A stretch of 64,000 nt of DNA from Euptelea pleiosperma (GCA_035048495.1 CM068541.1:17615929-17679928); one strand, 5' to 3'; positions 45,723 through 59,400 are shown, counted from the first letter of the stretch. Notes: generated from the letters alone by a model not told the origin. Numbers and translations: made by a program.

Positions 45723-47319
45723 CACGCCAATAGCTCAACAATCATCAAACACTCTCCCTAGCACATCTGAAGTCCAAGATCTCCCCAAGAATGAAAGCAA
45801 GCAATGAAAGGCCATGCTGAAAGCTATATCCCTCTACTTTCTCAAATACCGATTAAAGTGTTGGGTTCGAGGTGGAATACTCAAAAAGGTCTAATTGTAA
45901 TTTATAAGAAAATCATCCATGATGTAGTGTAGCATGCAATTGATTCCAAATCCAAATGGAACATCATATCTTTAAACTCATCCAAAGAATAGTTTAAAAA
46001 GTTTGCAACAATTGTCACAACCCACATACACATTTGGCATCTCACAGTCCCTCCCCCTCTCGGAAAGTTTTCCCCTTTGACTTTCAGGATCCAATAAATT
46101 ATACAATTATCAGCAACAATTAGAGAACATGGTAGTTTATTAAAGACCAATTGGGAACCACCATTTGAGTCATTGAGAAAAATTTAAAAACTAAAAGCAA
46201 TCTCAACTGCAAAAAAGATAATCATTTGTCAGTTAAGGCAACAAATTGATGTCCAATATCTGCATGAGTTAAAAAAAACACATATATCATACTGAAATAT
46301 TGTTTTTATAAACTTATCAAAAAAAATTATTTTTATAAGGTGTGATATTATACCTGTGCTTGAGCAAATGTTAATTTTGTCTACTATAAGTTGTTTTTGT
46401 TTAAGGATGAAAAATTATCCAATTTGACATCCTCTCACAATAGTATTATTCTTTTCTATAATATAACAATTAATAATCAATTCTATTAGCTAGCCAACAT
46501 AATTAGGAATAGAAAGGACTATAAAAAAAGTGTTTGTCTTTGTCTGAGATTACAATTCACTTTTTAACAATACCAAAAAATGTAAGGAATATGATGTTAA
46601 AACATGCTGTCTCATTATAAGGATATACTTAGAATATTGTTCTCGAATAAAACCTAAATCATGAAGTTCAATCTTCTATTACTAATTTGTTCTAATCTAT
46701 TGAGATAGCAAATTAAGAGACTGAAACAACTATCAGTGGTAAAATCTATTGATCGGGTTCTTATATCCACTTGAAATCTAATTAGTTTCAACAGAAAGAT
46801 GAATCATAATCATTAATGTCTCAAAAATCTGTAGTAGGTTATTGTGGATCATAGATTCAATTGTAACAACGAAGTATCCAAGAAATCAAACATGGAGAAA
46901 ATAATTGTAATCTGAAGAAATTAAGAGAGTCAAAGAAAACTGACTTTCATTTTAGTTGCATATCTATGTTCCTTTTTCGTCTGTCACAAATGCTTGTGAG
47001 TGGTCATCCAAGTAATGACTACTACCTTGAATATCGCCTAGACCAATAAATAGCCCAAAATGAGCTCTTCATCCCAAAAAAGTAAAAATTTTCTAGACCA
47101 TTCAAAAATACATATTTTGTTCAAAAATGCATAAACCGTCAGTTGGACAATCTGGATCAACTAACATTTGTGACTCATGAATAGTACAATCTCCAATAAA
47201 GACATCTTTTTCTCTAAAACAACAAAACAGTGAAGAGTTCTCCATGAACTCGGAACTAAATCATTATAATTTGATTATAAAAACCTTGTCGACCCGTAGA
47301 AAAAAGAAGAAAAATAGTA
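45723..47319. other. AT-rich stretch without recognised features
   Basis: Scanned on both strands: only short broken frames, no terminal repeats, no domain I can name. Confidence 0.5.
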
Positions 47320-47324
47320 ACACA

Positions 47325-50300
47325 TGTGAGATAGCACAATCCGACCAGAGGCAAAAAAAAGGCCAAATCTTATGGAGTCGCCACCAATCCTTTTTAACGG
47401 TGTCAATGGTCACCGGGTTTGAAAATAGATAACATTATATTTTTTGTAAATTGGCAAAATGCAAATTAGTGACTCCATTGATCTACTAACCATTTGAGAG
47501 ATCATTAGGTAAGTGGGTCATTTGTAGATTGGGGAAGGTGCTAGGCATCCCAATCTACCCACATTTAAACGGTTACCTACTCTTGTACCCTCAATCATCT
47601 TCTCAAGTTACTGGTAAAGAAAAAAAAAGAATTTACATGTACAAGAACATAAAAGAAAAATGTGAGAATACCCTACTATGCAAGCATTTCGAGTTCTCCA
47701 CATATATTGGGGAGAAAAAGATAACATAAGAGAAAATGTGAGAATATCCTACTATGTAAGTATTTTGGGTTCTCCAAATATACTAGAAAGATAAAGTAAA
47801 ATAGACAACATAAGGGAAGCAAGATAGATAAACTAAAGTAAAGAACTAACTAATCATACAATAATCTAACGCTAAGTAAATATAATAAAAGACAAATAAA
47901 GAAAGAAAAAAGAATATGGTGTCATAGCCTTCCCATGCAGTTACATTGCTAGAGATAGAAAGTAAAAAAAACCATCACAAAGAAAGTAAAAAAAAAAAAA
48001 ACTAAAATAAAGAACTAACAAGACATATAGTAGAAGTTAGATAGAAAAGAAAAAGAACAAATAAAGTAGGGTGGCTTAGCCTTCCCATGTGGTTATATAT
48101 TATAGAAAAAAAAAACTTATGTTGTTTACATTGTACATTTCAAATGGTTCTTTTTCTTTCTTTAGTATTTTCTTCTTCTTGTTCTTGAAAAGAAAAAAAA
48201 AAGTGAACAAAAACAAAAGTTATTTCTCCTTTCACTTAATCTCTTAAAATAATAGAGGTCTTTAGAGGATTTTTAGAGGTTTCTAAGGGTTTTAGGAAAG
48301 CTAAGAAATTATTTTGCAAGAGTTTTTCTAGGCCTAAAGAGAGGGCTTGAAGGGATGAATTTCAAAAAGGATGGAGGGGTATTTATAGGTGAAAAAGTAA
48401 AAGAGAGTAAAAAAAAAGTAAAAGAAAGTTTGTCCTAATTTATTAGAAAAAAGTTGGATAATCTAGAAAGTTAAAAGTTGTAGGAAATTTATCTGTGAAG
48501 AATAAACAACAAAGGTGTGGGTAAAATGGGAAAGTTGGAGAGTTTGGTGAGTTGGATGGATAAGCTTAAGTAATATGATCAAAGTGTGTCATGGTGTATG
48601 AACTTTGGTGCATCTACGCACATCAAGACCACAAATCAAGAGTTTTGATCAATTATTGATAAAATACTCTTTTTAAGTCCAAAATTGATAAAACAAAAAT
48701 ATTTTGAAAGATATTTCAAAGTACTTTTCAATGGTGGACATCTCAATGACACACAAACTATAAAAAATTAAGATCATTTAAGAATTAGTCCAACAAAAGC
48801 CTTGACCTTATGATCGAGCAATTAGATTTTAATGACATCACTTTCTTTTAAAAGATAAAGGAGTTAGAAAAGAATACTTTTAGTTTTGATCAAATCTAAC
48901 GGTAAAATCAAAGATACAAGTTATTGCCTACTTTAATGTGCACACGTAGAACACTAAGGAATTACAAAAATATAATCCTTTAAGTAACATAAAATAAAAA
49001 TGCACCAAAATCAAACCCTAGACATTAAAGTGTCTACTGCAACAAAGAAGGAATTGTAACTAGGGTGTAAGGGGTAGTAAATGCAACAAGTTTAAAAACT
49101 TGAGGAAAGCCCCAAGATCGAACCACAAGGATTGTGGTATAGTGTTCTAAAACTAGGTTACTACATGCATGGTGTGGTGAAAAAATAGAATGAGAGTGGT
49201 GTGTGCCAAGAGATGAAGTGTGTGAGTGAATGTAAGAAAGTTAAAGGAGTAGGTAGTGTGCTATAAAATAACAAGACAAGTAAAATATTTGAAGAAAAAT
49301 CAAAAGATAAGAGTTTGGGCATTAAGATTTGGCCCATCCCATCATCTTGGTCCTTATGGAGACAACTCACAAAGGGAGAGAATCAACTACTAAGTTGTTC
49401 TCCCAACTAAAGATGTAACAATAAAACTCATAAATAACATTCAAAAGTAGGGTTTCCACCAAGAGGTATTTTCAAACTATAAAAGCATACTAGAACTAAG
49501 AAGTGTTTTAGGGGTAAAAAGAGAGCAAGTATAAGACTACAAGACTATGGATGCATGACATACAAAGTTAAAAGCACTCATAAAAGATCTCACAAATTAA
49601 GATATAATAAAAATACCTTACTTCATTCATAAATGTAATCACAAACTACAAGGTGTACATGATACAACATGTGAAAGTGAAAATAATATAAAAAAAGGTA
49701 GAGAAAGCCCTTTACAACAATAAACTCATTCATTGGTGAGTTCCTCCATAAGTCCCAAGAGAGATGAGATGTCCTTCTCTCTATGCCCAAGTAGAAAACT
49801 AGTCAAGCATAGTGTGGTTGGCCATGAAAAATAAGTAAAAAGAGAAAGAGATAAGAAGAATGAGAATGGAGAAGCGACTTGCTTGGGATTCTTTAGCTCT
49901 CTCAAGAAAATTCACAAGAGAAAAAGAAGACATTCTCATAAGCTCAAAGTGAGCTTATATAGAAGATGGGAGGTTGTAAGGTGGAAGGTGATGTGGAAGA
50001 GTGATAAGTGGAGATGAAAGGTGGAAATGAGGTGAAAAAAGATCAATGGTTGGAAAATGGAACCAATGAGGGAGGATTTGTACAAGGTTAGCCTTGCAAA
50101 AGGTGGTAGGTTTGATCTCCGTGGAGTTGGGTGTGTTGGCTTTTGGTTGGTTGGTCTTTTCAAGAGAAAAAAAGGTGCAACTTTTCTATGGTGGGTCTTC
50201 CCAAGAGTGATTTGATTTTTTTTTGAATTTTGAAGTCTCTCATGTTGTGTCTCCATCACACATGTGAGGTCTAATATGTGGCTTGGAGGTTGCTTAGATA

Positions 50301-50962
50301 GCTTGAGAAACTCCCATGTGGTTTGCATGGCTTCAATGGCTTGGTGGCTTTCATGGCTTCATGGCTTCATCAACCACTTAGTTATGGCTTACATGGCCAT
50401 GATGCTCCATAAAGCTCTCAAGAATAATCCAATGGCTAGGGAGCTTCCATGTGGCACACATTTGGAGATGGTCTATGGGGAGTTAGATCTTCCTCGATGA
50501 TCCTACGCATCCATGATAACCTATTGGCGATCCACCATTATCTTACAATTATCCAATGTACGCGTAATGAGGGTATAAATAGGATATGATATGCATGAGA
50601 CATCTAGGATGCATTTTAGGCATAAATGCAGAGTTATAAGCTAATGAAATCTGATAATGTCCTAAGGTTAAAATGAATAATACGCACAAAATTGACATTA
50701 TCACAAGCAATTTTTTATCATTTACCAACAAAAGTCAAACTTTTGATTAAATTCTCATAGCTTATGATGGGGCTTCTTAATAAAGATTTTGGGTTCTTAA
50801 AGTGTTATCTAATGGTGGTTTATGGTTCTAATTAGGGTTCTACAATTGGGTAGGAATTTCCTAAGAGTTTAAATGAGTTAAATAATCTCTCGACCAATAG
50901 AGAAGAAGATCAAGATCGTCAATCGCCCGGTTAGAAGATCATACCAAAATAGGGTGTCTACA
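47325..50962 (+). mobile_element. Solo LTR, Ogre/Tat (Ty3/gypsy)-like
   Basis: Begins TGTGAGATAG and ends GGGTGTCTACA, with acaca on both sides (47320-47324 and 50963-50967). Near the start it has ggagtcgccacc, gtcaccgggtt and ggggaaggtgctaggcatcc, wording I associate with LTRs of plant Ogre/Tat elements. No primer-binding site follows the right end, so it is a solo LTR of 3.6 kb. No coding sequence. Confidence 0.75.
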
Positions 50963-50967
50963 ACACA

Positions 50968-51952
50968 TAAGTATACACAATTGATCCTTGTTAACACACC
51001 CAATTGATAGCATTTGGAACATCTACTGGTAAAGGTAGAAACCACTAATATCTCAAAATTTCTAAAGCGCCAAAATTAATAAAATTCAAACAATATTGAA
51101 TTAAGATATGAACTATAACAAAAATTCTAATTGGTCTCATTGTGAATGACCTTTAAATCTTTGAACCGATATTCGTCCATTTTCGCCAAAAAAATTTATT
51201 CAGATAAATCGGATGGATACATAAGCTCTGTACACAATATTTTTCAGTAACAAACCAAACCCCTGTTAGAAAAAATGAATCTTTTTAGCAAAAAAATTAA
51301 AGAAAATTTTTGACTACTCTCTTCAAGATGAAGAAACTCATCATACCCAAAAAAATTTTAAAACACTCATTCACCTCAGCTCCAACATTTGTATAGCAGC
51401 AAACATGAACCGAATTTCAGAGAAAATTTGAATTTTTTGGCAAAAAATTAAAGAAAATTTTTGACGACTCTCTTCGAGATGAACTCATCATACCCAGAAA
51501 ATTGTAAAACACTCATTCACTTCAACTCCAACATTTGTAGAGCAGCAAACATGAACCAAATTTCAGAGAAAATTTGGATTTTCCGGTGGAGATTGGATTA
51601 GAGAGAGAGAGAGAGATAGGGAGGTAGAGAGATACATACCTTGAGAACGACGACAGTTGCAGAGTTGAGAGGGAGGGAGAGTCAAAAAACGGAAGAGATG
51701 GAGATGGAGAGGCGTTAGGGTTTTTTTCATGAAAAGTAGGAGTGTAGGACCGTAAGAGTTGAAATGTTTTAATTTTAGGAAATTCAAATCTTGTGCAGGG
51801 AGTTTTTTGGGAAAACTTAAAAAGTTAGAGAGAGTGCCACGTGGAAGACTTGCATGTTTCCGCTTTAGTATAGAAGTATAGATAGATAGGGGGTGGGTGA
51901 ACATCTGCGTGGTGTCATAGGTAGGCAAGTTTTGGCTTTATAATCTTATAGA
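50968..51952. other. Non-coding stretch with a tandem repeat and a putative Helitron 5' end
   Basis: Two copies of a block of about 150 bp occupy about 51270-51580 (ttaaagaaaatttttgac, catttgta.agcagcaaac). About 51840-51875 has gagtgccacgtgg and gctttagtataga, the complement of a Helitron-like TCTATACTAAAGC end, similar to 42530-42561. The minus-strand frame at 51563-51928 is unrecognised. Confidence 0.45.
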
Positions 51953-52900
51953 TAAGGTTTATGTGAAACAGGTACGTAGGAGGAATGGAGATATTTTGAA
52001 GTTTGTAGCAAGAGAGAAAGAAGAGGTGCTGCAAGAGTTCGTTTGTGCGCGAGTCAGACAGATGGAAAGAAGTGATAAAATTTTTATTCCAGGTAAGTTG
52101 CATAACACGATCTTTTGCATGTGGTAGCACGTCATCATAAACTATTGTCTGATAAGGTTTATGTGAAATGGGTAGGAGGAATGGAGATATTTTGAAGTTT
52201 GTAGCAAGAGAGAAAGAAGAGGGGCTGCAAGAGTTCGTTTGCACGCGAGCTAGTCTGGCAAACGAAACGAAAGTGATAAAATTTTTATTCCAGGTAAGCT
52301 GCATAACACGATCTTTTGCATGTGGTAGCACGTCACCGTAAACTATTGTCCGATCAGGCTATAACCCATCTAAGAATCACTCGGTCAATTTAATTGGATG
52401 TTCAGTTTGATAAGCACAACCACCAAATTGGTTGTGGAGCTACAATCCAAAACTCTTCGCTAGTGGGAGGTTTTCTTTACGCATGGAGGTTGACATGGTC
52501 AATCCAGACCGTCCTATGGATTAACCACGGGGATAGTGCCATTGCCCACCTCATCCCTAAACCGTATATGTATTAGGTGTTGTACTTCTTTTCAAGGTTT
52601 AAAGTGGACCATTATAACGGTATAACGAACTGGGGGCGTTACCGTTTTTTCCGTTATAATGGCCGTTATAACGAAAAAAATGCTCAGGGCAAAAATGGAA
52701 AAAATGAAAAATAAACAAAAAATAACAAAAATAACGAAAAAAAAATAGAAAAAATGGACTGCGATTGGAGTATAATTTGTCATGTCGGGAGATGCAGAAT
52801 AGTAAGCCCTTAGGACCCTTCACCTCAGGTGATGTGTAAAGAAATCTCTGATGATCTTGAGAAGAGTTCTGGAGTATAGCTCTAGGAAACCCATCCTAAG
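51953..52900 (+). pseudogene. DUF247 5' region without a body: duplicated exon 1 and part of intron 1
   Basis: Exon 1 modules end in attccag at 52092 and 52293, each followed by a good donor (gtaagttgcat, gtaagctgcat). The two are a tandem duplication of about 200 bp (51953-52149 and 52152-52350). 52430-52900 matches intron 1 of gene 3 (ggttgtggagctacaatcc; tctaggaaaccca compared with 59620-59815), with a truncated hAT MITE inserted at 52593-52770. No protein-coding exon follows; the LTR retrotransposon at 53107 comes next. Confidence 0.7.
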
Positions 52901-53989
52901 GAGTAAAAATATTGAAGAGAACCTTTTTTTGCCATGCCGCCAGTTATAATTTTGAATCAGGCTCACCTCTATTATCGGGAGTGGATTGTACCGCACCAAA
53001 GCACAACCACCGTTGGATTCTCATAATCAACCCCCGAGAACAAAGGTGAACTTGTTGGTTTACTTTTGTGAGTGCAAAGATCTCGACCCTATAATTTATT
53101 GGTTAATGTGGGGGAAAAATATCTGATCTAACCCACACAATCATCAAAGTTAGACGATTCAGATTTTGGTGATGATCGAACTACTCTGATGCTCTAGGAT
53201 GAAACTGCTTTCTCCTCTACGAAGGATAGGATGATCTCTAGATGAGATATGGTTGTACCTGTTGACAAGACTCCGACGCTCAAGTCAGCTTAGGAATGGT
53301 AACAGGGTTCACGAAAATAGTAAAATATTTCAGAGTTTAGGCTATCTGGATCTGGAGAGCAAGATCCCTTCTCAATTTTGAGGGTCATGTATTTATACCC
53401 CCAGAACTGGTGTGACTCACCTTCCACGTGTCTACTCCTTATTAGTCAGTTATGATCTGAAGAGATTCTATTACGAAACTGTCTCTTCTTGTTAGATCTT
53501 AACTGCCCCTATTTAGTTATATTTGAAACGACTGAGGTGGCATTCCTCGTGGCAGATATTTGAATAGGAGAACGTGGGAGCTGCGTAATAGTCAAACTAA
53601 CCGTCATGTGGCTAACATTCAATGGATAGGTAAGTAACTAACTTTATTATAGTTTAGAATACTTATCTCGTTTGTAGAATTCTGTATACTTCTCGGGATG
53701 GATAGAAGTCTATTCCCGCCAAGTATGCTGCTGATCTTGTCGGGATGATATAAATGTCACTCCTGCCAAGTAAGCCGTTTGATCTTGCCGGGATGTGCTT
53801 GAATATCCTTCCTATCAAGCGTGTCACTTGACCTTGTCGGGATGAGATAAACGTTACTCCCGTCAAGTATGCCATCTGACCTTATAGGGATGTGTTGAAC
53901 GTCATTTCTACTAAGTATGATAGCTAAACCCGTTGGAATGAGTTGAATGTCGATCCCGTCAACAATGTCAGGATGTAATGCTTAGAGTT

Positions 53990-54770
53990 GCCGGGTTGAG
54001 ATGCCAGGATGAGATGCTGGGAGTTACCGGGTTGAGTTCCCGGGATAAGATGCTAGAGTTGCCAGGATGAGTTCCCGGGATAAGATGTTGGAGTTGCCAG
54101 GATGAGTTCCCGGGATGAGATGCTTGAGTTGCCAAAATGAGTTCCCAGGATGAGATGTTGGAGTTGCCGGAATGAGTTCCCGGGATGAGATGTTGGAGTT
54201 CCCGGATGAGATGCTTGAGTTGCCAAGATGAGTTCCCGGGATGAGATGCTTGAGTTATCAACATGAGTTCCCAGGTTGAAATGTTGGAGTTGTCGGGATG
54301 AGATGTTAGAGTTCCTGGGATAAGATGCTTGAGTTGCCAAAATGAGTTCCCGGGATGAGATGTTGGAGTTGCCAAGATGAGTTCCCGGGATGAGATGCTT
54401 GAGTTGCCAAGGTGAATTCCCGGGATGAGATGCTTGAGTTATCAAGATGAGTTCCTGAGATGAGATGTTGGAGTTGCCCGGATGAGTTCCCAGGATGAGA
54501 TGCTAGAGTTGTCGAGATGAGTTCCCGAGATGAGATGCTTGAGTTGCTAGTATGAGTTGCCAGGATGAGTTCCCGGGATGAGATGCTAGAGTTGTCAGGA
54601 TGAGTTCCCGAGACGAGATGCTTGAGTTATTAAGATGAGTTCCCGGGTTGAGAGGTTGGAGTTCCCGGGATAAAATGCTTGAGTTGCCAGGATGAGATGC
54701 TTGAGTTATCAAGATGAGTTCTCGGGTTGAGATATTGGAGTTGCCGGAATGAGTTCCCGGGATGAGTGTA
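53990..54770. repeat. 35-bp minisatellite in the left LTR of family C
   Basis: About 20 imperfect copies of a 35-bp unit (agttcccgggatgagatgct then tgagttgccaagatg). The same array is in the right LTR at about 57340-58165. The unit length is not a multiple of three, and the open minus-strand frames (HPGNSSWQLKHL-type) are by-products. A second set of units of about 55 bp lies at 53690-53960 and 57050-57330. Confidence 0.85.
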
Positions 54771-54872
54771 CGTTAGAAATAATGCAACCTTTGAAATATC
54801 TTCAATGGATGCACACCTCAAGATATGTGCACATCAATCCTTGAGATTCGTGTGAAAATTATGGTACCCACA

Positions 54873-56471
54873 TTAGCCCCCTCTCGAAGGTGGAGCTCGA
54901 CCGTATGAGATGGTTTGCCTTCGAGAAATGTAAGAATAACTTGCAATAATGAAGAAATAATGTAACTAATTGCTAGTTGATCTGGTGGTTGATCCATGTG
55001 TTCTTATAAGCATATCTGCGATCTCTAGGGAGAATAACTGTGAGCTCTAGGGAGCATGACTGTGAGCTCTCGTGAGTATGATCGTAAGCTCTTGGGAGCA
55101 CGGTTGTGAGCTCTAGGGAGCATGGATGTGAGCTCTACGGAGCATGACTAAGAGCTCTAGGGCTCTTTGATGATGATGAGGATGATGATGATGATGATGA
55201 ATAATGATGATGATGATGATGATGATGACAATGAATGATGATTATGATGAGTCTCATGTCAGGGTTCCTGTAGTCAAGGGTTGAATGCCGAGAACTTTAA
55301 GTTTTCCTGGCCTACTGCAGTTGGACTTTCGTAACAATGTTAAGGTGTCCATTAGCTAGGGCTTTTCAGCCGCAAACTTTTAGGTATCCCTGGCCTCCCG
55401 TAGAAGGTCTTGCGCCTTCAAGGGGACTTGTGTCAGGGTTCTCGTAATCAAGGTTGAATGCCGAGAGCTTTAAGATTTTTTGACCTCCTAGACGTCTACT
55501 CGATGTTCTGTATGATTGAATTCTTGGCATTTTGTAGCGAGATTGGACCGTGATTGAGTTGTTCTAGTTGCATTATTGGATGATTGTAGATGAAACCATG
55601 ATCGTATATGAAGCCTTGATCATATATGAAGCCCCCAGGTGTTGTCGGCCATCAAGTGTGTTGCCAACTGGTGCAGAATGTAGCCTTATAGGTTGTTAAG
55701 GTTGTATCCAGTAAGTGTAGTCATCGTTGGATGAACTGTTGGGATAACCAGGATGAGTTCCCAGAATGAGACGTCGGAGTTGCCAAGATGAGTTCTCGGG
55801 GTGAAATGCTGGGTTGCTGGGATGAGTTCCCGGGATGAGATGCTTGAGCTATGTGATTGAGTTTTCTGGCACATGCTCCATTTGTGGTTCACCCGTGAAC
55901 AAGTTTCGGGTGAAAATTTTTCCTCAATTTCTTCACTTCTGCTGATGTGGCGCTGAAGCACATAGGTTGCATATAGATCTTTGCTGACATGGCAAAGATA
56001 TTTTAGGGGTTGAAAAAACTTATTTGCCCTTCCCTGTAGATCAAATCTGCAAAAGAATGTCATAGAATGTTGCTGAAATTTCTTGTAACAATACCCAATT
56101 TACTGGATTATTGTGGGCTCTCTCACTATTGGATCACCACGAAACTCTAGTGGGATGTTGCTAGGTGAATGAAGAACACATCTGTGCCGCCACCACCACT
56201 AGAGGTGACCAGAGTTGGCTGAAATTTGGATGGGGTATTGCGCACTTCACAGACCTCCAATAAACACCAAATTTAAGATCTAGGATCCCCAGAGCATGGG
56301 GAATAGGTTGGTAAGCTAATGGTTGCCGGAGGGTAGCTTGTAGGTGGCCGAAATCCAACAAAAAGCCCCCGAGACCTTGAAGTTGAATTACAACACCACA
56401 ATATAATTTGAGGAGAAAAAAGAGCACACTATAGTTTTTTGCTCTTATTCCCACGGACGGCGCCAAAAGAT
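54873..56471. other. Internal region of family C, non-coding
   Basis: Holds repeated gtgagctctagggagcatga units (about 55015-55165), a GAT/GATGAT microsatellite (about 55165-55250), duplicated blocks with gttgaatgccgagaactttaa, and a few more 35-bp-type units near 55740-55850. No conserved retroelement protein motif. Confidence 0.7.
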
Positions 56472-58277
56472 ATGGGGGAAAAATATCTGATCTAACACAC
56501 ACAATCTTCAAGGTCAGACGATTCGAATTTTGGCGATGATCGAACGACTCTGATGCTCCAGGATGAAACTGCTTTCTCCTCTGCGAAGGATAGGATGATC
56601 TCCGGATGAGATATGGTTGTACCTATTGACAAGACTCCGACGCTCAAGTCAGCTTAGGAATGGTAACAGGGTTCACGAAAATAGTAAAATATTTCAGAGT
56701 TTAGGCTATCTGGATCTGGAGAGCAAGATCTCTTCTCAATTCTGAGGGTCATGTATTTATACCCCCAGAACTGGTGTGACTCACCTTCCACGTGTCTACT
56801 CTTTGTTAGTCAGTTATGATCTGAAGAGATTCTGTTACGAAACTGTCTCTTCTTGTTAGATCTTAACTGCCCCTATTCAGTTATATCTGAAACGACTGAG
56901 GTGACATTCCTCATGGCAGATATTTGAATAGGAGAACGTGGGAGCTGCGTAATAGTCAAACTAACTGCCATGTGGCTAACATTCAATGAATAGGTAAGTA
57001 ACTAACTTTATTATAGTTTAGAATACTTATCTCATTTGTAGAATTCTGTATACTTCTCGGGATGGATAGAAGTCCATTCCCGCCAAGTATGCTACTGATC
57101 TTGTCGGGATGATATAAATGTCACTCCCGTCAAGTAAGCCGTTTGATCTTGTCGGGATGTGCTTGAATATCCTTCCTGTCAAGTGTGTCACTTGACCTTG
57201 TCGGGATGAGATAAACGTTACTCCCGTCAAGTATGTCGTCTGACCTTATAGGGATATGTTGAACGTCATTCCCGCTAAGTATGATAACTAAACCTGTTGG
57301 GATGAGTTGAATGTCGATCCCGTCGACAATGTCAGGATGTGATGCTTAGAGTTGCCAGGTTGAGATGTCGGGATGAGATGCTGGGAGTTACGGGGTTGAG
57401 TTCCCGGGATAAGATGCTAGAGTTGCCGGGATGAGTTCCTGGGATAAGATGTTGGAGTTGCCAGGATGAGTTTCCGGGATGAGATGCTTGAGTTGCCAAG
57501 ATGAGTTCCTGGGATGAGATGTTGAAGTTGCCGAGATGAGTTCTCGGGATGAGATGTTGGAGTTCCCGGGATGAGATGCTTGAGTTGCCAAGATGAGTTC
57601 CCGGGATGAGATGCTTGAGTTATCAACATGAGTTCCCAGGTTGAAATGTTGGAGTTGTCGGGATGAGTTCCCGGGATGAGATGTTAGAGTTCCCGGGATA
57701 AGATGCTTGAGTTGCCAAGATGAGTTCCCGGGAATAGATGTTGGAGTTGCCAGGATGAGTTCCCGGGATGAGATGCTTGAGTTGCCAAGATGAGTTCCCG
57801 GGATGAGATGCTTGAGTTATCAAGATGAGTTCCTGGGATGAGATGTTGGAGTTGCCCGGATGAGTTCCCGGGATGAGATGCTAGAGTTGCCGAGATGAGT
57901 TCCCAGGATGAGATGCTTGAGTTGCCAATATGAGTTGTCGGGATGAGATGTTAGAGTTGCCGGGATGAGTTCTCGGGATGAGATGCTTGAGTTGCCAGGA
58001 TGAGTTCCAGAGACAAGATGCTTGAGTTATTAAGATGAGTTCCCGGGTTGAGATGTTGGAGTTCCCGGGATGAGATGCTTGAGTTGTCAGGATGAGTTCC
58101 TAGGATGAGATGCTTGAGTTATCAAGATGAGTTCCCGGGTTGAGATGTTGAAGTTGCCGGGATGAGTGTACGTTAGAAATAATACACCCTTTGAAATATC
58201 TTCGATGGATGCACACCTCGAGATATGTGCACATCAGTCCTTGAGATTCGTGTGAAAATTATGGTACCCACAGTTAA

Positions 58278-59400
58278 TGCTACTAATTTCCTAACATGAG
58301 AAATGCTAAGTGGATCTGTGGTCCATCTCAGAACACTTGACCCCTGCACAATTATTGTTGCTTGCCAAAATAGTGGGTTCAAATATACCCACTAGTGTGT
58401 GTCATACATGCATGATCAACATACGTGGCATATCCTGTATTGGATGTGGATCCAAACTTAATTTAGTCCAAGAAAATCCAATAGGAGACCTTGATCAAGG
58501 TTAGGGTAACATATTTGCGGGACATGCCCAGGGTTATAAATGGGCCGGGAAAGCCTGATAGGATTTAAGGCCCAGCCTGCTTTGGGATAAGAAATACAAG
58601 TCTGTCGACTAGGCCAGATTTTCAAAGGCTCGATTGCTTACCAAGATGGGCCTGGTCATGGATTGGATATCCTGATGGGCCTTTACAAGATAGTCTATAT
58701 AGAGGTGGGGTCCACAACATTTTGGGAATATTCTCCTGTTAAATCATGTGGTCCTACTTCTAAGTATTATTGCGCCATCACTACAAATATATATTTATGA
58801 TGAACGTCTTTGACCACGTTGCACACTCTTAGAGACCACTGACCGTTTGAATATTTGACCAATCCTTAGTTGGACCTAAGCGAAAAATCAGCCTGATTGG
58901 TGATTTTTAACTGTTTGATTTGGGATTTACTTGACGATCTGTGAGCATATGTGGTCAAAGATTTAGTCTTAGTGTCGTCCTATACACCACGAATAAGCGA
59001 ACAAAATTGTCCGATTGAGGCCTTTGACCGTTGGATTCAAGAGATCCACAGTCCATGAGGCTACAACAATTTTACTCTTTGCAGTTACTGCCTCGGAGGC
59101 AAGGGCCTCAACGGGACATTTTCCTTCTATTCTTATTTATTTTTAATCAGCATTATCCTTATTCTTATTGCACGGGTTTCAGTCCACAAGTGATTTTCTA
59201 ACATGAGAAATGCTAAGGTGGATCTGCCGTCAATCTCAGAACAATAGACTTTTGCGCTAGTGTTCTGATCTTACATGGGCGTACCCTGTATTGGATGTAG
59301 GCCCTACCTCAATGAAATTTTGTCCAAGAGAATCCATCGTCCTAATTAAATAGCTAAATCATTGAGAGAAATGTTAAAAGGTCGCTGCAATCATTCTCAC
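58278..59400. other. DUF247 upstream flank, part of a multi-copy repeat
   Basis: Blocks here recur in the intron of gene 3: 58285-58690 resembles 61270-61640, and 58693-59250 resembles 60720-61330. No gene. Confidence 0.6.

Larger units (their letters stand above)
53107..58272 (-). mobile_element. Complete non-coding LTR retrotransposon (family C)
   Basis: Flanks gttaa at 53102-53106 and 58273-58277 are identical. The left LTR is 53107-54872 and the right LTR 56472-58272, both (minus strand) starting TGTGGGTACCATAAT and ending TTTCCCCCACA or a TA variant. The primer-binding site TGGCGCCGTCCGTGGG lies just inside the right LTR on the minus strand (about 56450-56465), and a purine run GAGAGGGGGC just inside the left one, so transcription is right to left. 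The internal 1.6 kb has no gag or pol, so it would depend on another element's proteins. The LTRs are highly alike by eye, suggesting fairly recent insertion. Confidence 0.9.

Noticed and set aside
50264..50500. Frame with repeated ATGGCTT-type sequence (MAWWLSWLHGF)
   Set aside because: Lies in the Ogre-like solo LTR; local simple repetition, no domain.
53968..54445. Minus-strand frames encoding HPGNSSWQLKHLI-type repeats
   Set aside because: They come from a 35-bp minisatellite; the unit is not a multiple of three, several frames are open at once, and the same occurs in the other LTR.
55165..55250. Possible CRISPR-like or regulatory array
   Set aside because: It is a GAT microsatellite within a retrotransposon; no spacers.
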